Shown: positions 34,984 through 44,526, counted from the stretch's first letter. The stretch is 64,000 nt of DNA from Persicobacter sp. CCB-QB2 (GCF_001274635.1 NZ_LBGV01000001.1:3224001-3288000); one strand, 5' to 3'. Made by a program: numbers and translations. The notes: a model not told the origin generated them from the sequence alone.

Positions 34984-35926
34984 TGATCCGAAAAGAAAAA
35001 TTGATTAAAAAATTATCAACAAATCCCATGAATTTATACAATACCCGACAGTGATTTGCAAAAAACCACAAGGCATTTTCAATAAATAGGGATTTTTTTA
35101 TTTAGTCCGTCAATATACGGAAACAAAAATAGAAAGACATAAAATGTCTGAATTTCCATTCATTTTCCCCTATAAACAACCCAAGACCAAACAAAATTAG
35201 GTGAATTCAGAAATGACAAACATTTAATAGCAAAAAGCCTCACTTTTAAACAAAGGCAAGCTGTCACTTTCTTTATTTGAATGAGGAGCCTAAACCGAAT
35301 TATTCACCACTAAATTAATCGAGTCGACTTAAGCATTTTATTTCAGCTCAATGAGATCGTAATTACTGATTCATTAATCGCCCAAAATTAGGCCAGCTTG
35401 CTTTCTCCTCCTTCATCTGCTTTGTTGGAAAAAAATGAAATGGAAAAAATTTCTTCCTTTTTCCTGCCGTGCAGCTAAACGGGGATTGAAACATGAATGA
35501 TCCGGTCTGAAACGCTATTGAAAATTTGGAAACAAAAAGTCCCGTTTATTGAAAGCAATGGCTCATTTTCCCCCCGCTTTTTAAGCCGGCAATATATGCA
35601 TCTAATCGTTAGGAGTAATTTATAAAAGGAAATTAACTTCAAATAAACATCCATATTATAAAACCCTGACATTTAATGCATTCCAATTCTATTTTTTCAA
35701 AACCAAAGGGAGGTTTTATTAATATTTTCCCAAAAAATATTTAGTGTTACCCTGTAAGAAACACTGAAATCAGTCAGGGTGAAAAATCATGTATGGATCA
35801 AACAAAGATTATGGTAAAATTCAGAAATGAAGATTATATTAATAATGTAGTCGTTCATCTGAGGTTTGCTTAGCGCAATCAAAAACTTATTCTCGAGACA
35901 TTTTCTCCATATTAACTCCCAAAACC
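34984..35926. other. Long intergenic region between thrA and usp
   Basis: The region includes the thrA promoter (34984-35289), a repeat copy (35290-35510) and about 415 bp of AT-rich DNA before the universal stress protein gene. I found no thr-attenuator peptide rich in Thr codons on the minus strand, and no real ORF; the 65-codon frame at 35475-35672 crosses the repeat. Confidence 0.5.
35290..35510 (+). mobile_element. MITE-like repeat, plus orientation
   Basis: It starts CTAAACCGAATTATTCACCACTAAATT and ends GAAACATGAATGATCCGGTCTGA, so both terminal TTAA have mutated in matching ways (CTAA, CTGA). All internal blocks are present, including GCCCAAAATTAGG, AGCTTGCTTTCTCCTCC and GCAGCTAAACGGGGATT. 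Confidence 0.8.
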
Positions 35927-36775
35927 ATGACACCGCACATATTAGTTCCCACCGATTTCACCAACATTGCTACCCATGGTGCTGAATTGGCGCTGAATTT
36001 GGCCCGAGAGAATTTTGGCAAAGTCACTTTCCTTAATTGCTCTCAACTACATCGCACCCAGGGCGGGTATATGTTGGGCTATGAGTACCTTGAAGAGTCT
36101 GATGAGGTGATTGACACGAACGTTCGCCGCCAAATGCGCGAATGGGTTGCCGCTTTAGATACTACCAGTGTACTGGTGCAAACCCACCTAGTGGAAGACT
36201 CTTTTGAAAATGGGGTAAACACTTTCCTTCGTAACCATGATGTGGACATGATTGTCATGGGAACCAGTGGAGAGTTAGACTTTGCTGAATACTTAATTGG
36301 TAACCATACCGATTTTGTTATTCGCCATTCCGGATGCCCTATAGTAACGATTAAAGAAGGCGCAAAAAACGACGTAAAAATAAAGAACATCCTGATGACC
36401 ACGGACCTTGTTCATGAGGATGATGACGCTATCAACAAAATAAAGGTCTTTGCGGAAAAATTTAATGCAGTATTGCACGTGTTGTATATTTCCCAAGGAA
36501 AGGAAAAAACTTTGGAAGAGATTAATTTGAATCTGGAACTGTTCGCCAGAAGGCATCAGCTCAATAATTATGTATTACATAAAGAAATTTCTTCTAACGT
36601 TGCTCAGTCCATTGCCGAAACAGCAGAATGGTTTAACATTGATTTGATTGCAATGCTAACTAACTCGCATGACGGCTTCTTGAATTTATTCAAATCAAGT
36701 GTTGCTGAATCAGTAGTTAAAAAGGCGGACTGCCCGGTAATGCTGATTAATACACACGTACTTTCGCAAAGTTAA
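35927..36775 (+). CDS. Two-domain universal stress protein
   Basis: The 282-aa protein holds two tandem Usp folds (1-145 and 150-282). The first has the start HILVPTDFTN and MIVMGTSGE; the second IKNILMTTDLV and CPVMLINT. The GxxG nucleotide loop is only partly kept, so ATP binding is uncertain. It is a cytosolic stress protein and appears monocistronic, with a terminator right after. Confidence 0.9.
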   Translation: MTPHILVPTDFTNIATHGAELALNLARENFGKVTFLNCSQLHRTQGGYMLGYEYLEESDEVIDTNVRRQMREWVAALDTTSVLVQTHLVEDSFENGVNTFLRNHDVDMIVMGTSGELDFAEYLIGNHTDFVIRHSGCPIVTIKEGAKNDVKIKNILMTTDLVHEDDDAINKIKVFAEKFNAVLHVLYISQGKEKTLEEINLNLELFARRHQLNNYVLHKEISSNVAQSIAETAEWFNIDLIAMLTNSHDGFLNLFKSSVAESVVKKADCPVMLINTHVLSQS

Positions 36776-36791
36776 TTTTCCAATTCACTCT

Positions 36792-36822
36792 AAAAAGCAG
36801 CCTTCCCCGGGCTGCTTTTTTT
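36792..36822 (+). terminator. usp terminator
   Basis: AAAAAGCAGCC and GGCTGCTTTTT form an 11-bp stem with T7. The ATG of the next ORF lies at its very end. Confidence 0.88.
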
Positions 36823-37200
36823 ATGCCCCGGCCAGAAAATGAAAATCGATTTATTCATTTAGCCGGAAAAGTAATTTCCAGTAACAGCGCTTTTTTTAAA
36901 AAAACGAAACCAAAAACCAAGGCTTGTGATCAATGTCGGCGGAACAAAGAACCAGCTGACGGAATCCATCAAGGCGACATTTGGACAGGGCAAGAGACTG
37001 GTGAAATATGGCTAAAATGTAGCTGTGATGCTCTCTTATCGCCAGCAGAACTTTTGTCTATCCGCCCATTGATCAAGACCGGACTATTGATGCGGAAGAT
37101 TTTATACTATAATGTCAATACTGTAAAAGATAGTAAGCCAACTCTTAAACAAGTGCTCAAATCAAATAGACCGGCATTGGGAACTAGATCATTCCTATAA
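36823..37200 (+). CDS. Uncharacterised ORF directly after a terminator
   Basis: A 125-codon frame with a basic N-terminus, a CDQCRRN and LKCSCDALLSP pair that could be a small zinc site, and no known family. Amino-acid use looks protein-like. Its ATG touches the T tract of the usp terminator and no separate promoter is seen, so expression would need read-through or a promoter inside usp. It may be a decayed or spurious gene. Confidence 0.35.
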   Translation: MPRPENENRFIHLAGKVISSNSAFFKKTKPKTKACDQCRRNKEPADGIHQGDIWTGQETGEIWLKCSCDALLSPAELLSIRPLIKTGLLMRKILYYNVNTVKDSKPTLKQVLKSNRPALGTRSFL

Positions 37201-37298
37201 TATGTCCATTTGTAGTTTTATGAAAAAGCCGTGTTTCCAGTAATCCATCCATTGGAGAAAACCGGAGGAATCATAACTCAAATAAAAAGGCGAGAAAA

Positions 37299-37931
37299 CT
37301 ACAGCTGCCCCCGCGCCCAAAGATGTTCGCCATTACTTTCTTTCCATTCTTCCAGCCAGCGGATGTATCCATAAACGCCCACAAAAACGAAAACCGCCAT
37401 CACCACTGCGGATAGATAATTCCCCACAAAGGCATGCGCAAATACGCCGATGGTTCCGATCAACACCCAATAAATCCAGGAGCCCAATAACTTCTGAGAA
37501 GATAGCCAAAGAGCTACAACAGCCGCCAACGAAATATAAGAATGCACATAAAACAAAATGGCATCATGCAGCTGAAAACCGACAATCACCAAAATGGCAA
37601 ATAAAAGCAGTCCACTGCCCAAATACATCAAATGCTCCTGTAGAGACCACACCTGAAAAGACTTCCCCAGGCTGGGCCAGTGCCACCAACCGTAGATTGA
37701 TATACCCAAATAAACAATGCCCCATAAAGCCTGAACCCACCAACCAAAGGCCAAACAACAGCCACTATACCAAATAGAGGAAAATGAAGCGGCCCACCAC
37801 GCCTTTTGATCATTCCTCGCCAATAACCATAAGAACAAGCCTCCGGCCAGCACTGCAGGGATCATCCATGAGCCAGTTTGGTGGAGCATCCGTAGAGGAG
37901 CATCAATGAATTGTAATAAAAGGCTCATCAT
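37299..37931 (-). CDS. PnuC-like nicotinamide riboside transporter
   Basis: The 210-aa protein has about seven hydrophobic helices and PnuC-like features: LGISIYGWWHW in the middle and WIYWVLIGTIGVFAH near the end. PnuC carries nicotinamide riboside or a related vitamin (some members move thiamine) down its gradient into the cell. The start is taken as ATG at 37931; a TTG 17 codons earlier is less likely. There is no riboswitch or kinase gene nearby to fix the substrate. Confidence 0.75.
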   Translation of the reverse strand: MMSLLLQFIDAPLRMLHQTGSWMIPAVLAGGLFLWLLARNDQKAWWAASFSSIWYSGCCLAFGWWVQALWGIVYLGISIYGWWHWPSLGKSFQVWSLQEHLMYLGSGLLLFAILVIVGFQLHDAILFYVHSYISLAAVVALWLSSQKLLGSWIYWVLIGTIGVFAHAFVGNYLSAVVMAVFVFVGVYGYIRWLEEWKESNGEHLWARGQL

Positions 37932-38012
37932 AAGAAGTTTAACTTTGTTCGACGGGGGTATGGTATTAACAGAATTTAACAAAAAAAATCACTAAATCCC
38001 GACAAACAACAA

Positions 38013-38048
38013 AAAAGCCTGACCACTTGCGTAAATGATCAGGCTTTT
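38013..38048 (-). terminator. Bidirectional terminator after the ACP gene
   Basis: AAAAGCCTGA and TCAGGCTTTT pair around a loop of about 16 nt. On the minus strand it is followed by T tracts, 18 bp past the acyl carrier protein stop. Confidence 0.75.
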
Positions 38049-38066
38049 AAAGATGGGAACACCAAC

Positions 38067-38318
38067 TTAGTGTTCTCTATGATACAGCGAAACATTATTC
38101 TTAATGTAAGCTTCCAAATCTTTAATGGTCAATAGATTGTGAATTTCTTCTTCAGGAATTTTTAAATCGTAAGCAGCTTCAATACTGAAAATCAAATCAA
38201 CCACATCAACAGAGGATAAACCAAGATCATTAATCAGATCTGCCTCCGGGCGAATAGTATCTTCAGCCACTTTCAAACCCACCAGAATCGATTTGATTTT
38301 TTCGTAATAAGGACTCAT
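38067..38318 (-). CDS. Acyl carrier protein-like protein
   Basis: At 83 aa from the ATG at 38318, it has the ACP four-helix pattern and phosphopantetheine site DLGLSSVDVVDL (Ser). It differs from housekeeping ACP (DSLD motif) and stands outside any fatty acid operon, so it may serve a specialised synthase or lipid pathway. The longer ORF reading adds 14 upstream codons not typical of ACP. Confidence 0.8.
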   Translation of the reverse strand: MSPYYEKIKSILVGLKVAEDTIRPEADLINDLGLSSVDVVDLIFSIEAAYDLKIPEEEIHNLLTIKDLEAYIKNNVSLYHREH

Positions 38319-38501
38319 AACAAATGTTGAATTTATTCTAATAGTGAGGAGCGCAGCCATGAAACTCCTCAGATACTAAACATGCAAAAAACACATGTGT
38401 TCTAATTATCAAAAAGAACAATTAAACTTAAAACTACCAAAAAAAACATCATATTTTAAGTTATCAACAGGAATTCAAACTCTTTAAATTTAATTAAAGC
38501 C

Positions 38502-38741
38502 ATGAGTAATTGGACTGAATCAAACAACCGCCTTAGCCAAACCTTCAAATTCAAAAATTTTATTGAGGCCTTTGGCTTTATGAGCCAGGTGGCCATCATT
38601 GCCGAGAAAATGGATCACCACCCCAACTGGAGTAATGTTTACAATCAGGTTACCATCGAACTGACCACTCATGACGCTGGCAATACCATCACCGATAAAG
38701 ACCGCACATTGGCCAAGGCCATTGATAACCTTCTTGCATGA
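38502..38741 (+). CDS. Pterin-4a-carbinolamine dehydratase
   Basis: The 79-aa enzyme recycles 4a-hydroxytetrahydrobiopterin made by phenylalanine hydroxylase. The motif [22 protein letters not shown] carries the paired His and the His-x-Pro core of the family. It is shorter than the 95-105-aa norm at the N-terminus. It starts with a clean ATG, upstream of rsmI on the same strand. Confidence 0.9.
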   Translation: MSNWTESNNRLSQTFKFKNFIEAFGFMSQVAIIAEKMDHHPNWSNVYNQVTIELTTHDAGNTITDKDRTLAKAIDNLLA

Positions 38742-38866
38742 TTTTCAAGGGGAAAATGAATAAAATCAACCGGTAGATCATGTCCAATTAATCCGGCTTT
38801 CTTACCTTCGTAACAGTTCTTGGAAAAAGACAATCTTTTTGACAAGTGGATTAAGACGAAGAATTT

Positions 38867-39547
38867 ATGGAAGCCGGAAAATTATATTTAGTCCCGACCC
38901 CCATCGGGAATTTGGAAGATATCACCTTGAGAGCGATTCGGATTTTGAAAGAAGTGGATGTGGTTTTAGCAGAAGACACCCGGACGACGGGCAACCTGCT
39001 GAAGCATTTGGAAATTTCGAAGCCGCTAAAAAGCTTTCATATTCATAATGAGCACAAAATTGTCCAACACTGGGCCACACAGATAGAAGAAGGGCAGACC
39101 ATAGCGCTGTGTTCTGATGCCGGAACTCCTGCCATATCCGATCCGGGATTTTTGCTTGTACGAGAATGTGTACAAAAAGGAATTGCGGTGGAGTGCCTTC
39201 CGGGGGCAACTGCTTTTGTTCCGGCCCTGGTAAACTCTGGTTTGCCCAATGACCGATTCATTTTTGAAGGCTTTCTTCCGCATAAGAAAGGGCGCCAAAC
39301 ACGGGTTCAGGCGCTGGCAGAAGAGGAGAGAACCATTGTTTTGTATGAATCTCCACACCGATTAGTAAAATCCCTGCAGCAGCTGGCGGAATTTATGGGA
39401 GAGGACCGTCAGGCATGTGTTAGCAGAGAACTGACCAAAATGCATGAAGAAAATGCCCGGGGAACCCTGGCTGAACTGATCACCCATTTTTCCCAAAAAG
39501 AAAAAGTGAAAGGGGAGATCGTCATCGTAATTGAAGGAAAAAAATAA
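38867..39547 (+). CDS. rsmI: 16S rRNA (cytidine-1402 2'-O) methyltransferase
   Basis: RsmI methylates C1402 in the decoding centre. The 226-aa protein has LYLVPTPIGNLEDITLRAIRIL and the SAM-binding EDTRTTGNLL. CSDAGTPAISDPG and the YESPHR region follow. It heads a plus-strand run (rsmI-lnt-suhB-like-...) with lnt 21 bp later. Confidence 0.95.
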   Translation: MEAGKLYLVPTPIGNLEDITLRAIRILKEVDVVLAEDTRTTGNLLKHLEISKPLKSFHIHNEHKIVQHWATQIEEGQTIALCSDAGTPAISDPGFLLVRECVQKGIAVECLPGATAFVPALVNSGLPNDRFIFEGFLPHKKGRQTRVQALAEEERTIVLYESPHRLVKSLQQLAEFMGEDRQACVSRELTKMHEENARGTLAELITHFSQKEKVKGEIVIVIEGKK

Positions 39548-39567
39548 TAGCAGCGCATAGTACCAAC

Positions 39568-41220
39568 ATGACTTTTTTCGAAAAATTAAGAGCAAATCAG
39601 TGGTACCCGCTGATTTTATCCCTTTTCAGCGGATTTTGTTTCTGGGCAGCCTGGCCGAATATGCCCCTGACCTTTCTCATCTTTTTGATCTTTGTACCCA
39701 TTTTCGTACTTCGGGAAGAAACCGTTGGCAAGAAAATCAATAGGGCTGGCCTGAAATTTTTTGGCTGGACTTACCTGACTTGTTTTATATGGAATGCCAG
39801 TACCACCTGGTGGGTTTGGAATGCAACGCCGGAGGGAGCAATGGGGATGCTGGTCGCTAATAGCTTTTTGATGACGCTTCCCATCCTGGCCTGGAGCTTT
39901 GTACGCAAAAGGATGCCGGAATTCTGGAGCTTTGTAGCCCTGATGCTCTTTTGGCTGGCCTTTGAGAATATTCACCTGAACTGGGGCCTTTCCTGGCCAT
40001 GGCTCAACCTGGGCAATGCTTTTGCCAAACGCTACCAGTGGGTGCAGTGGTATGAAATTACCGGAGCCGCTGGAGGTACCATTTGGGTGCTGATCATGAA
40101 TATGCTTATTTACCGCATATTATTTTATGGTGGTGCTTTATACAAAGGACAGTTTCGCTATATCTCGCTATCATATGCCCTCATATTTGGGCTCAGCTTA
40201 CCCATCGGCATTTCCTACTTTATTTATAATAATTTTGAGGAGCAGGGTGAGGAGGTAGAGTTTATCGCCATGCAGCCCAATATTGACCCCTATTCCGAAA
40301 AATTCCAGAATAGCGAAAACTTCATTCCCTTTGCGCAGCAACTCCAAAGGTTTATCCAGCTATCTGAGGAAAAAATCACGGATAGCACGCGCTTCCTTTT
40401 ATGGCCGGAAAGTGCACTGGACAAGGTTTTCTCTGAAAAACAATTCAGTACTTATGCTGAGGGAAGAACGATCTATAAATTTAAAGAAAAGTACCCTCAG
40501 CTTAACTTGCTGACCGGACTGACCAGCTATCAACAATATGGGCAAATGGAGGAAAAGCCCACCGAGACCGCCCGTTTTCAGCCCAATATGGGCTACTACG
40601 ACGTCTACAATGCCGGACTATTTCTAAATGAAAATATGGAGCGTCAGTTTTACCACAAGTCCAAACTGGTACCGGGCGTAGAAACTACTCCATACCCCTG
40701 GCTATTTGACTTTCTTACCCAAACCGTCTTCAATTTAGGAGGCACCACGGGTAACTTTGGTAAGCAACAGGAGCGCTCTGTTTTTTTTAACAGTGATTCC
40801 ATCGGTATTGCCCCTTCCATTTGTTACGAATCCATTTATGGTGATTTCATGGCACAGTACATTCGCAACGGAGCCCACTTTATCGCCATTATCACCAATG
40901 ATGGCTGGTGGCGCAATACCCCGGGCCACATTCAGCACTTACAATATGCCAGCCTGCGTGCCATTGAAAACCGCAGGTCCATTGCACGCTCCGCCAATAC
41001 CGGAATTTCTGCCTTCGTTAATCAGCGTGGAGATATCCTGCAGCCAACAGATTACTGGGTGCAGGACGTTATCCGGGGTAGTTTGAAGGCCAATACCGCA
41101 TTTACCTTCTACACGCAAAACGGAGACTACTTAGGCCGGACCGCTCAATGGATGGCCCTGTTTTTCTTCCTGGCTGCTTTTGTAAGAGGGAAAACCAAAG
41201 GATTGATTGAAGAAGAATAA
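39568..41220 (+). CDS. lnt: Apolipoprotein N-acyltransferase
   Basis: Lnt adds the third acyl chain to lipoproteins in the inner membrane. The 550-aa protein has about six N-terminal membrane helices (to residue 225), then a nitrilase domain with the triad Glu (LLWPESALD), Lys (YHKSKLVPGVETTPY) and Cys (APSICYESIYG), then NDGWW. A final helix follows at about 520-540. Spacing to rsmI and the phosphatase gene suggests one operon. Confidence 0.94.
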   Translation: MTFFEKLRANQWYPLILSLFSGFCFWAAWPNMPLTFLIFLIFVPIFVLREETVGKKINRAGLKFFGWTYLTCFIWNASTTWWVWNATPEGAMGMLVANSFLMTLPILAWSFVRKRMPEFWSFVALMLFWLAFENIHLNWGLSWPWLNLGNAFAKRYQWVQWYEITGAAGGTIWVLIMNMLIYRILFYGGALYKGQFRYISLSYALIFGLSLPIGISYFIYNNFEEQGEEVEFIAMQPNIDPYSEKFQNSENFIPFAQQLQRFIQLSEEKITDSTRFLLWPESALDKVFSEKQFSTYAEGRTIYKFKEKYPQLNLLTGLTSYQQYGQMEEKPTETARFQPNMGYYDVYNAGLFLNENMERQFYHKSKLVPGVETTPYPWLFDFLTQTVFNLGGTTGNFGKQQERSVFFNSDSIGIAPSICYESIYGDFMAQYIRNGAHFIAIITNDGWWRNTPGHIQHLQYASLRAIENRRSIARSANTGISAFVNQRGDILQPTDYWVQDVIRGSLKANTAFTFYTQNGDYLGRTAQWMALFFFLAAFVRGKTKGLIEEE

Positions 41221-41238
41221 CACCTAATTCTATATCGC

Positions 41239-42033
41239 ATGAAAAATCTAAAAGACCTTTGCTTAGAAGTCATTGAAATTGCCCGAGCGGCAGGTGCCTT
41301 CCAACGCAATGAATGCCGACAGATGGACAAAAGCAAGATTGAAAAGAAGGGATTAAATGATTTAGTGTCCTATGTTGATAAGGAAACAGAGAAAATGCTG
41401 GTGAGTAAGCTCAGTCAGCTTTTTCCGGAGGCTGGTTTTATTACCGAAGAAGGTACCACTGCACAGGGACAGGCAGAATATACCTGGGTAATTGATCCAC
41501 TAGATGGAACCACCAACTTTTTACACCAGCTACCGCTATACTCCGTAAGTATTGGATTATTGCATGAAGGCAAGCCGGTACTGGGGGTTATTTATGCACC
41601 GGAAACGGAAGAAATGTTCTCTGCGGTAAAAGGGGAGGGGGCTTATCTGAATGGTAAGCAGATTGAAGTCAGCCAGGCGGATCAGTTTTCCGACAGTTTA
41701 ATTGCTACCGGTTTTCCATATCAGCGTTTTGAGGAGATGGACGCCTATCTTCGGATCCTGGATAAATTAATGCATTGCACCCATGGATTGAGAAGACTAG
41801 GCAGTGCGGCCATTGATCTGGCTTATGTAGCTTGTGGTCGATTCGAAGCTTTCTATGAATACAACCTGAAGCCATGGGACATTGCGGCGGGCATCATCAT
41901 AGTGGAGGAAGCCGGAGGAAAAGTAACCGATTTTAAGGGAGGTCCGGATTTTCTTTTCGGTAAACAATTAATTGCCGGGGGCCCCATCCATCAAGACCTT
42001 CAAAAGATGATCCATCAACACTGGTGTCAATAA
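41239..42033 (+). CDS. Inositol monophosphatase family protein
   Basis: The 264-aa phosphatase has the metal site GFITEEG, WVIDPLDGTTNFLHQLP and the C-terminal WDIAAG. Family members hydrolyse inositol phosphates, PAP or related sugar phosphates; SuhB-type roles are also possible. It follows lnt by 18 bp. Confidence 0.92.
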   Translation: MKNLKDLCLEVIEIARAAGAFQRNECRQMDKSKIEKKGLNDLVSYVDKETEKMLVSKLSQLFPEAGFITEEGTTAQGQAEYTWVIDPLDGTTNFLHQLPLYSVSIGLLHEGKPVLGVIYAPETEEMFSAVKGEGAYLNGKQIEVSQADQFSDSLIATGFPYQRFEEMDAYLRILDKLMHCTHGLRRLGSAAIDLAYVACGRFEAFYEYNLKPWDIAAGIIIVEEAGGKVTDFKGGPDFLFGKQLIAGGPIHQDLQKMIHQHWCQ

Positions 42034-42118
42034 TATCCCGATCCGATATTTTTAAATGTAATATTTTTAGAAATAAATAACTTCTTCGTTTATTGGCGAT
42101 TTAAAAAATTACCTATAG

Positions 42119-42538
42119 ATGAAGAAGTTTTTATTTTCATGCCTAATGGTATTAGGCTTAATGGTGTTCTTCCCGAAAACAGAAGGGAAGGCGCAAAATT
42201 TTAACCTAGTAGGACACTTTGGAGCCACAATGCTCAACCGACCAGCCAAATTTCTTTTCGATGTGGAGGGGCAATTTGGAGTTACGAGAACCGTGATGCT
42301 TACCAGTGGTTACCAGCATTGGGACAATAAAAACCACGCCACATTCGGGATGAGAATCTACCCTGTGGATGGATTTTACCTGCGTGCCCGCGGCCTTTTC
42401 TGGAATTCTGCCGATGTAAGTTTAGGTGCAGGATTCACTAAACATTTTGACCAAAACTGGCTGATGGAATTCAGCGGGGATTATTACATCAATGCCAAAA
42501 GAATGGGATTACAGGTAGGTATCGGATATCGATTCTAA
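42119..42538 (+). CDS. Small outer-membrane beta-barrel protein
   Basis: The 139-aa product begins with a signal peptide (MKKFLFSCLMVLGLMVFF...GKA|QNF). Its mature part of about 115 residues alternates aromatic and polar residues in strands and ends GIGYRF, with terminal Phe as in many barrels. A barrel of eight short strands is possible. No homologue was recognised; function unknown. Confidence 0.65.
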   Translation: MKKFLFSCLMVLGLMVFFPKTEGKAQNFNLVGHFGATMLNRPAKFLFDVEGQFGVTRTVMLTSGYQHWDNKNHATFGMRIYPVDGFYLRARGLFWNSADVSLGAGFTKHFDQNWLMEFSGDYYINAKRMGLQVGIGYRF

Positions 42539-42574
42539 ATTCCGTATTTTAGTTTTCCCATTAAAAACTATCCG

Positions 42575-43027
42575 ATGATTGAGATTAAAGTTGCCCTTTA
42601 TCAGGCCTGTGTTGAATATGTAGAGGAAAGAATCAACCGCGCGAAGGAGAATATTCAGGCAGCGCAGGAAGCCTCTAACAGCGAAACCAAGAGTTCTGCT
42701 GGCGATAAATATGAGACCGCCAGAGCCATGGCGCAGCTAGAAAAAGAAAAGGCATTAGGACAGCTGAATGAATCTGCTAAACTAAAAAAGGCCCTGGAGC
42801 TTATTCACCCGGACAAGCCTATGGAGCAAGCTGAATTGGGAAGTCTAGTCATTACCTCTGCCGGCAACTTTTATTTAAGTATAGGGGCTGGAAAGCTGCA
42901 ACATGAGGGGCAAATCTACTTTGCTCTTTCCCCTGCCTCCCCACTGGGGCAACAGATTATCGGAAAAAAAGCAGGAGATCAGTATTCTATTAATGGTAAA
43001 AAAGTCTCCATTAAGGCGATTTATTAG
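42575..43027 (+). CDS. GreA/GreB C-terminal-like protein (often labelled 3-oxoacyl-ACP synthase)
   Basis: The 150-aa protein has a helical coiled N-terminal part (residues 1-75, with SSAGDKYETARAMAQLEKEKA). A beta domain follows with LVITSAGNFYLSIGAG, ALSPASPLGQQIIGKKAGD and a FKBP-like GreA tail. Databases often carry this family as 3-oxoacyl-ACP synthase. The sequence does not support that name: no Cys-His-His/Asn triad, and less than half the length of KAS enzymes. It probably binds RNA polymerase or is an uncharacterised Gre relative. Confidence 0.7.
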   Translation: MIEIKVALYQACVEYVEERINRAKENIQAAQEASNSETKSSAGDKYETARAMAQLEKEKALGQLNESAKLKKALELIHPDKPMEQAELGSLVITSAGNFYLSIGAGKLQHEGQIYFALSPASPLGQQIIGKKAGDQYSINGKKVSIKAIY

Positions 43028-43041
43028 CAGTTTAATCCTAA

Positions 43042-43080
43042 AAAAAGGGAGGGAATCCATTCGGTTCCCTCCCTTTTTAT
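43042..43080 (+). terminator. Terminator of the rsmI-lnt run
   Basis: AAAAAGGGAGGGAA and TTCCCTCCCTTTTT pair in a 14-bp stem around TCCATTCGG. Confidence 0.9.
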
Positions 43081-43100
43081 TTTGTCTTCTTTAATATCAG

Positions 43101-43339
43101 ACTGAATTATGCATGCTTAAGCTGGATTATTCTTGCTTCAATCCTCATTTAGCTGCAATGCGGAAAAAATGAAGGAATAGTTTCCTATTTCGTGTTTTTC
43201 CCAAGGTAGCAGATGAATGAGGAGAAAGTAAGCTTTCCCAAATTTGAGCTATAAAAAATCAGCAGACACGGACATAATGGATTGACAACAAGTAGGTTAA
43301 AGAAAGTCTTTAAACCCAGCGGTGAATAATTTGGCTTAA
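43101..43339 (-). mobile_element. MITE-like repeat with doubled end, minus orientation
   Basis: Core at 43117-43339: TTAAGCTGGATTATTCTTGC ... AGCGGTGAATAATTTGGCTTAA. An extra end unit (CTGAATTATGCATGC) precedes it. The terminal TTAA contains the TTA (43336-43338) that encodes the stop of the Omp85-like gene on the minus strand. Confidence 0.8.
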
Positions 43340-44526
43340 AAAGCTTCCGTCATATTGAAATACAATAGGGTTTGGTTATTAATCGGATCCTTCCCAATGT
43401 CCATTCGGAAATTCATTCTTGGTTGTACCTCAATGCGCAAGCCGGCGCCGTAGTTGGGCAACCAGCCCTCCACATCAAATGGGGTAGGACCGACTGCTCC
43501 CACACCACACCAGGCAGCAAAACCAAATTTGCTAAAGAATCGGCCTGCCCAGGTTTTATGATCAAAATTCAGCATATGGCGGTATTCCAAAATGGCATAA
43601 GAAGTCGTTTTATCTCTGAACTGCCCCAAATAATAACCCCTCAAATCAAAGGGCGAACCCACTTTAGACATATCTGTCCAGGGTACATTTCCTGTTGAAG
43701 TATTACTCGAAACTGTCCAGGCCAGGTTTCTTCTTTCCCCCAAAAAAGGAAGGGCTTTATATTGACGATACTCTAACTGATAAGACTGAAAGGAATAATC
43801 ACTTCCAAAAAACTTTTCATAAAACACGGCTGAGGCAATAAAATAAACCCCAGAATAGGCATTCGCCGGGAAGTCACGCGTATCGTAAGATAACTGAAAA
43901 CCCAAACCGGAATTGAATATTCGATCTCCCTCAGCAGTTCCTCCGGCGGCAATATAATAGGGATCTTCCACCATTAGTTCGGCAGGATCCCTGATCCTGG
44001 TACTGGTAATATCCACCTGTGGGCCTAAGAAGAAGTCAGAGGCGCCCAGGCGAAATAAGAAAATCGGATTAAATTGATAAGCCGTTGCAGCATACTGTGT
44101 GGTGGCCTCTCCTCTGGGACGCTCCTTATTGGTTTCGAAACCTACTCCATAATAATTCTCCTGATTATCCTTGATATAGAACTGCCCAAAAATCCGGAAT
44201 TTATCCTCATTGAAGAATAACTGAGGACGTACAATCGCATTAAACCCACCATTAAACAACCAGGCAAAACCCACCGGAACGTTGGAACGGTTGATCAGAC
44301 TATCCGTAGGATCAGTTTTAAAGGTGAATAAGGCACTTCCTCCAATGAGGGCACCGAAGTCAGGGGTATAGCCCGGGCCTCCCAAAATACTAAACTTAAG
44401 GTTTTTATCTTTTTTACTTTCCTGCTCAACACTATCTACTTGGTTATCAGCAAGATCCTGAGCTAAAGAAATATTAAATGTAAATATTATTACAATTAAT
44501 ATAACGATTTTTAAAAATCGTATCAT
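43336..44526 (-). CDS. Omp85/BamA-family outer-membrane barrel
   Basis: The 396-aa protein has a signal peptide (MIRFLKIVILIVIIFTFNISLA|QD), an acidic linker and a beta barrel filling the rest. FDLRGYYLGQFRDK matches the conserved (V/L)RGY loop motif of Omp85 proteins, and the chain ends in Phe. No POTRA domains are present, so it is not BamA itself; it is closer to short surface-antigen/patatin-associated barrels. The stop overlaps a repeat-element terminus. Confidence 0.8.
   Translation of the reverse strand: MIRFLKIVILIVIIFTFNISLAQDLADNQVDSVEQESKKDKNLKFSILGGPGYTPDFGALIGGSALFTFKTDPTDSLINRSNVPVGFAWLFNGGFNAIVRPQLFFNEDKFRIFGQFYIKDNQENYYGVGFETNKERPRGEATTQYAATAYQFNPIFLFRLGASDFFLGPQVDITSTRIRDPAELMVEDPYYIAAGGTAEGDRIFNSGLGFQLSYDTRDFPANAYSGVYFIASAVFYEKFFGSDYSFQSYQLEYRQYKALPFLGERRNLAWTVSSNTSTGNVPWTDMSKVGSPFDLRGYYLGQFRDKTTSYAILEYRHMLNFDHKTWAGRFFSKFGFAAWCGVGAVGPTPFDVEGWLPNYGAGLRIEVQPRMNFRMDIGKDPINNQTLLYFNMTEAF

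Noticed and set aside
35475..35672. 65-codon minus ORF before usp
   Set aside because: It runs across the end of a repeat copy and has no protein-like features.
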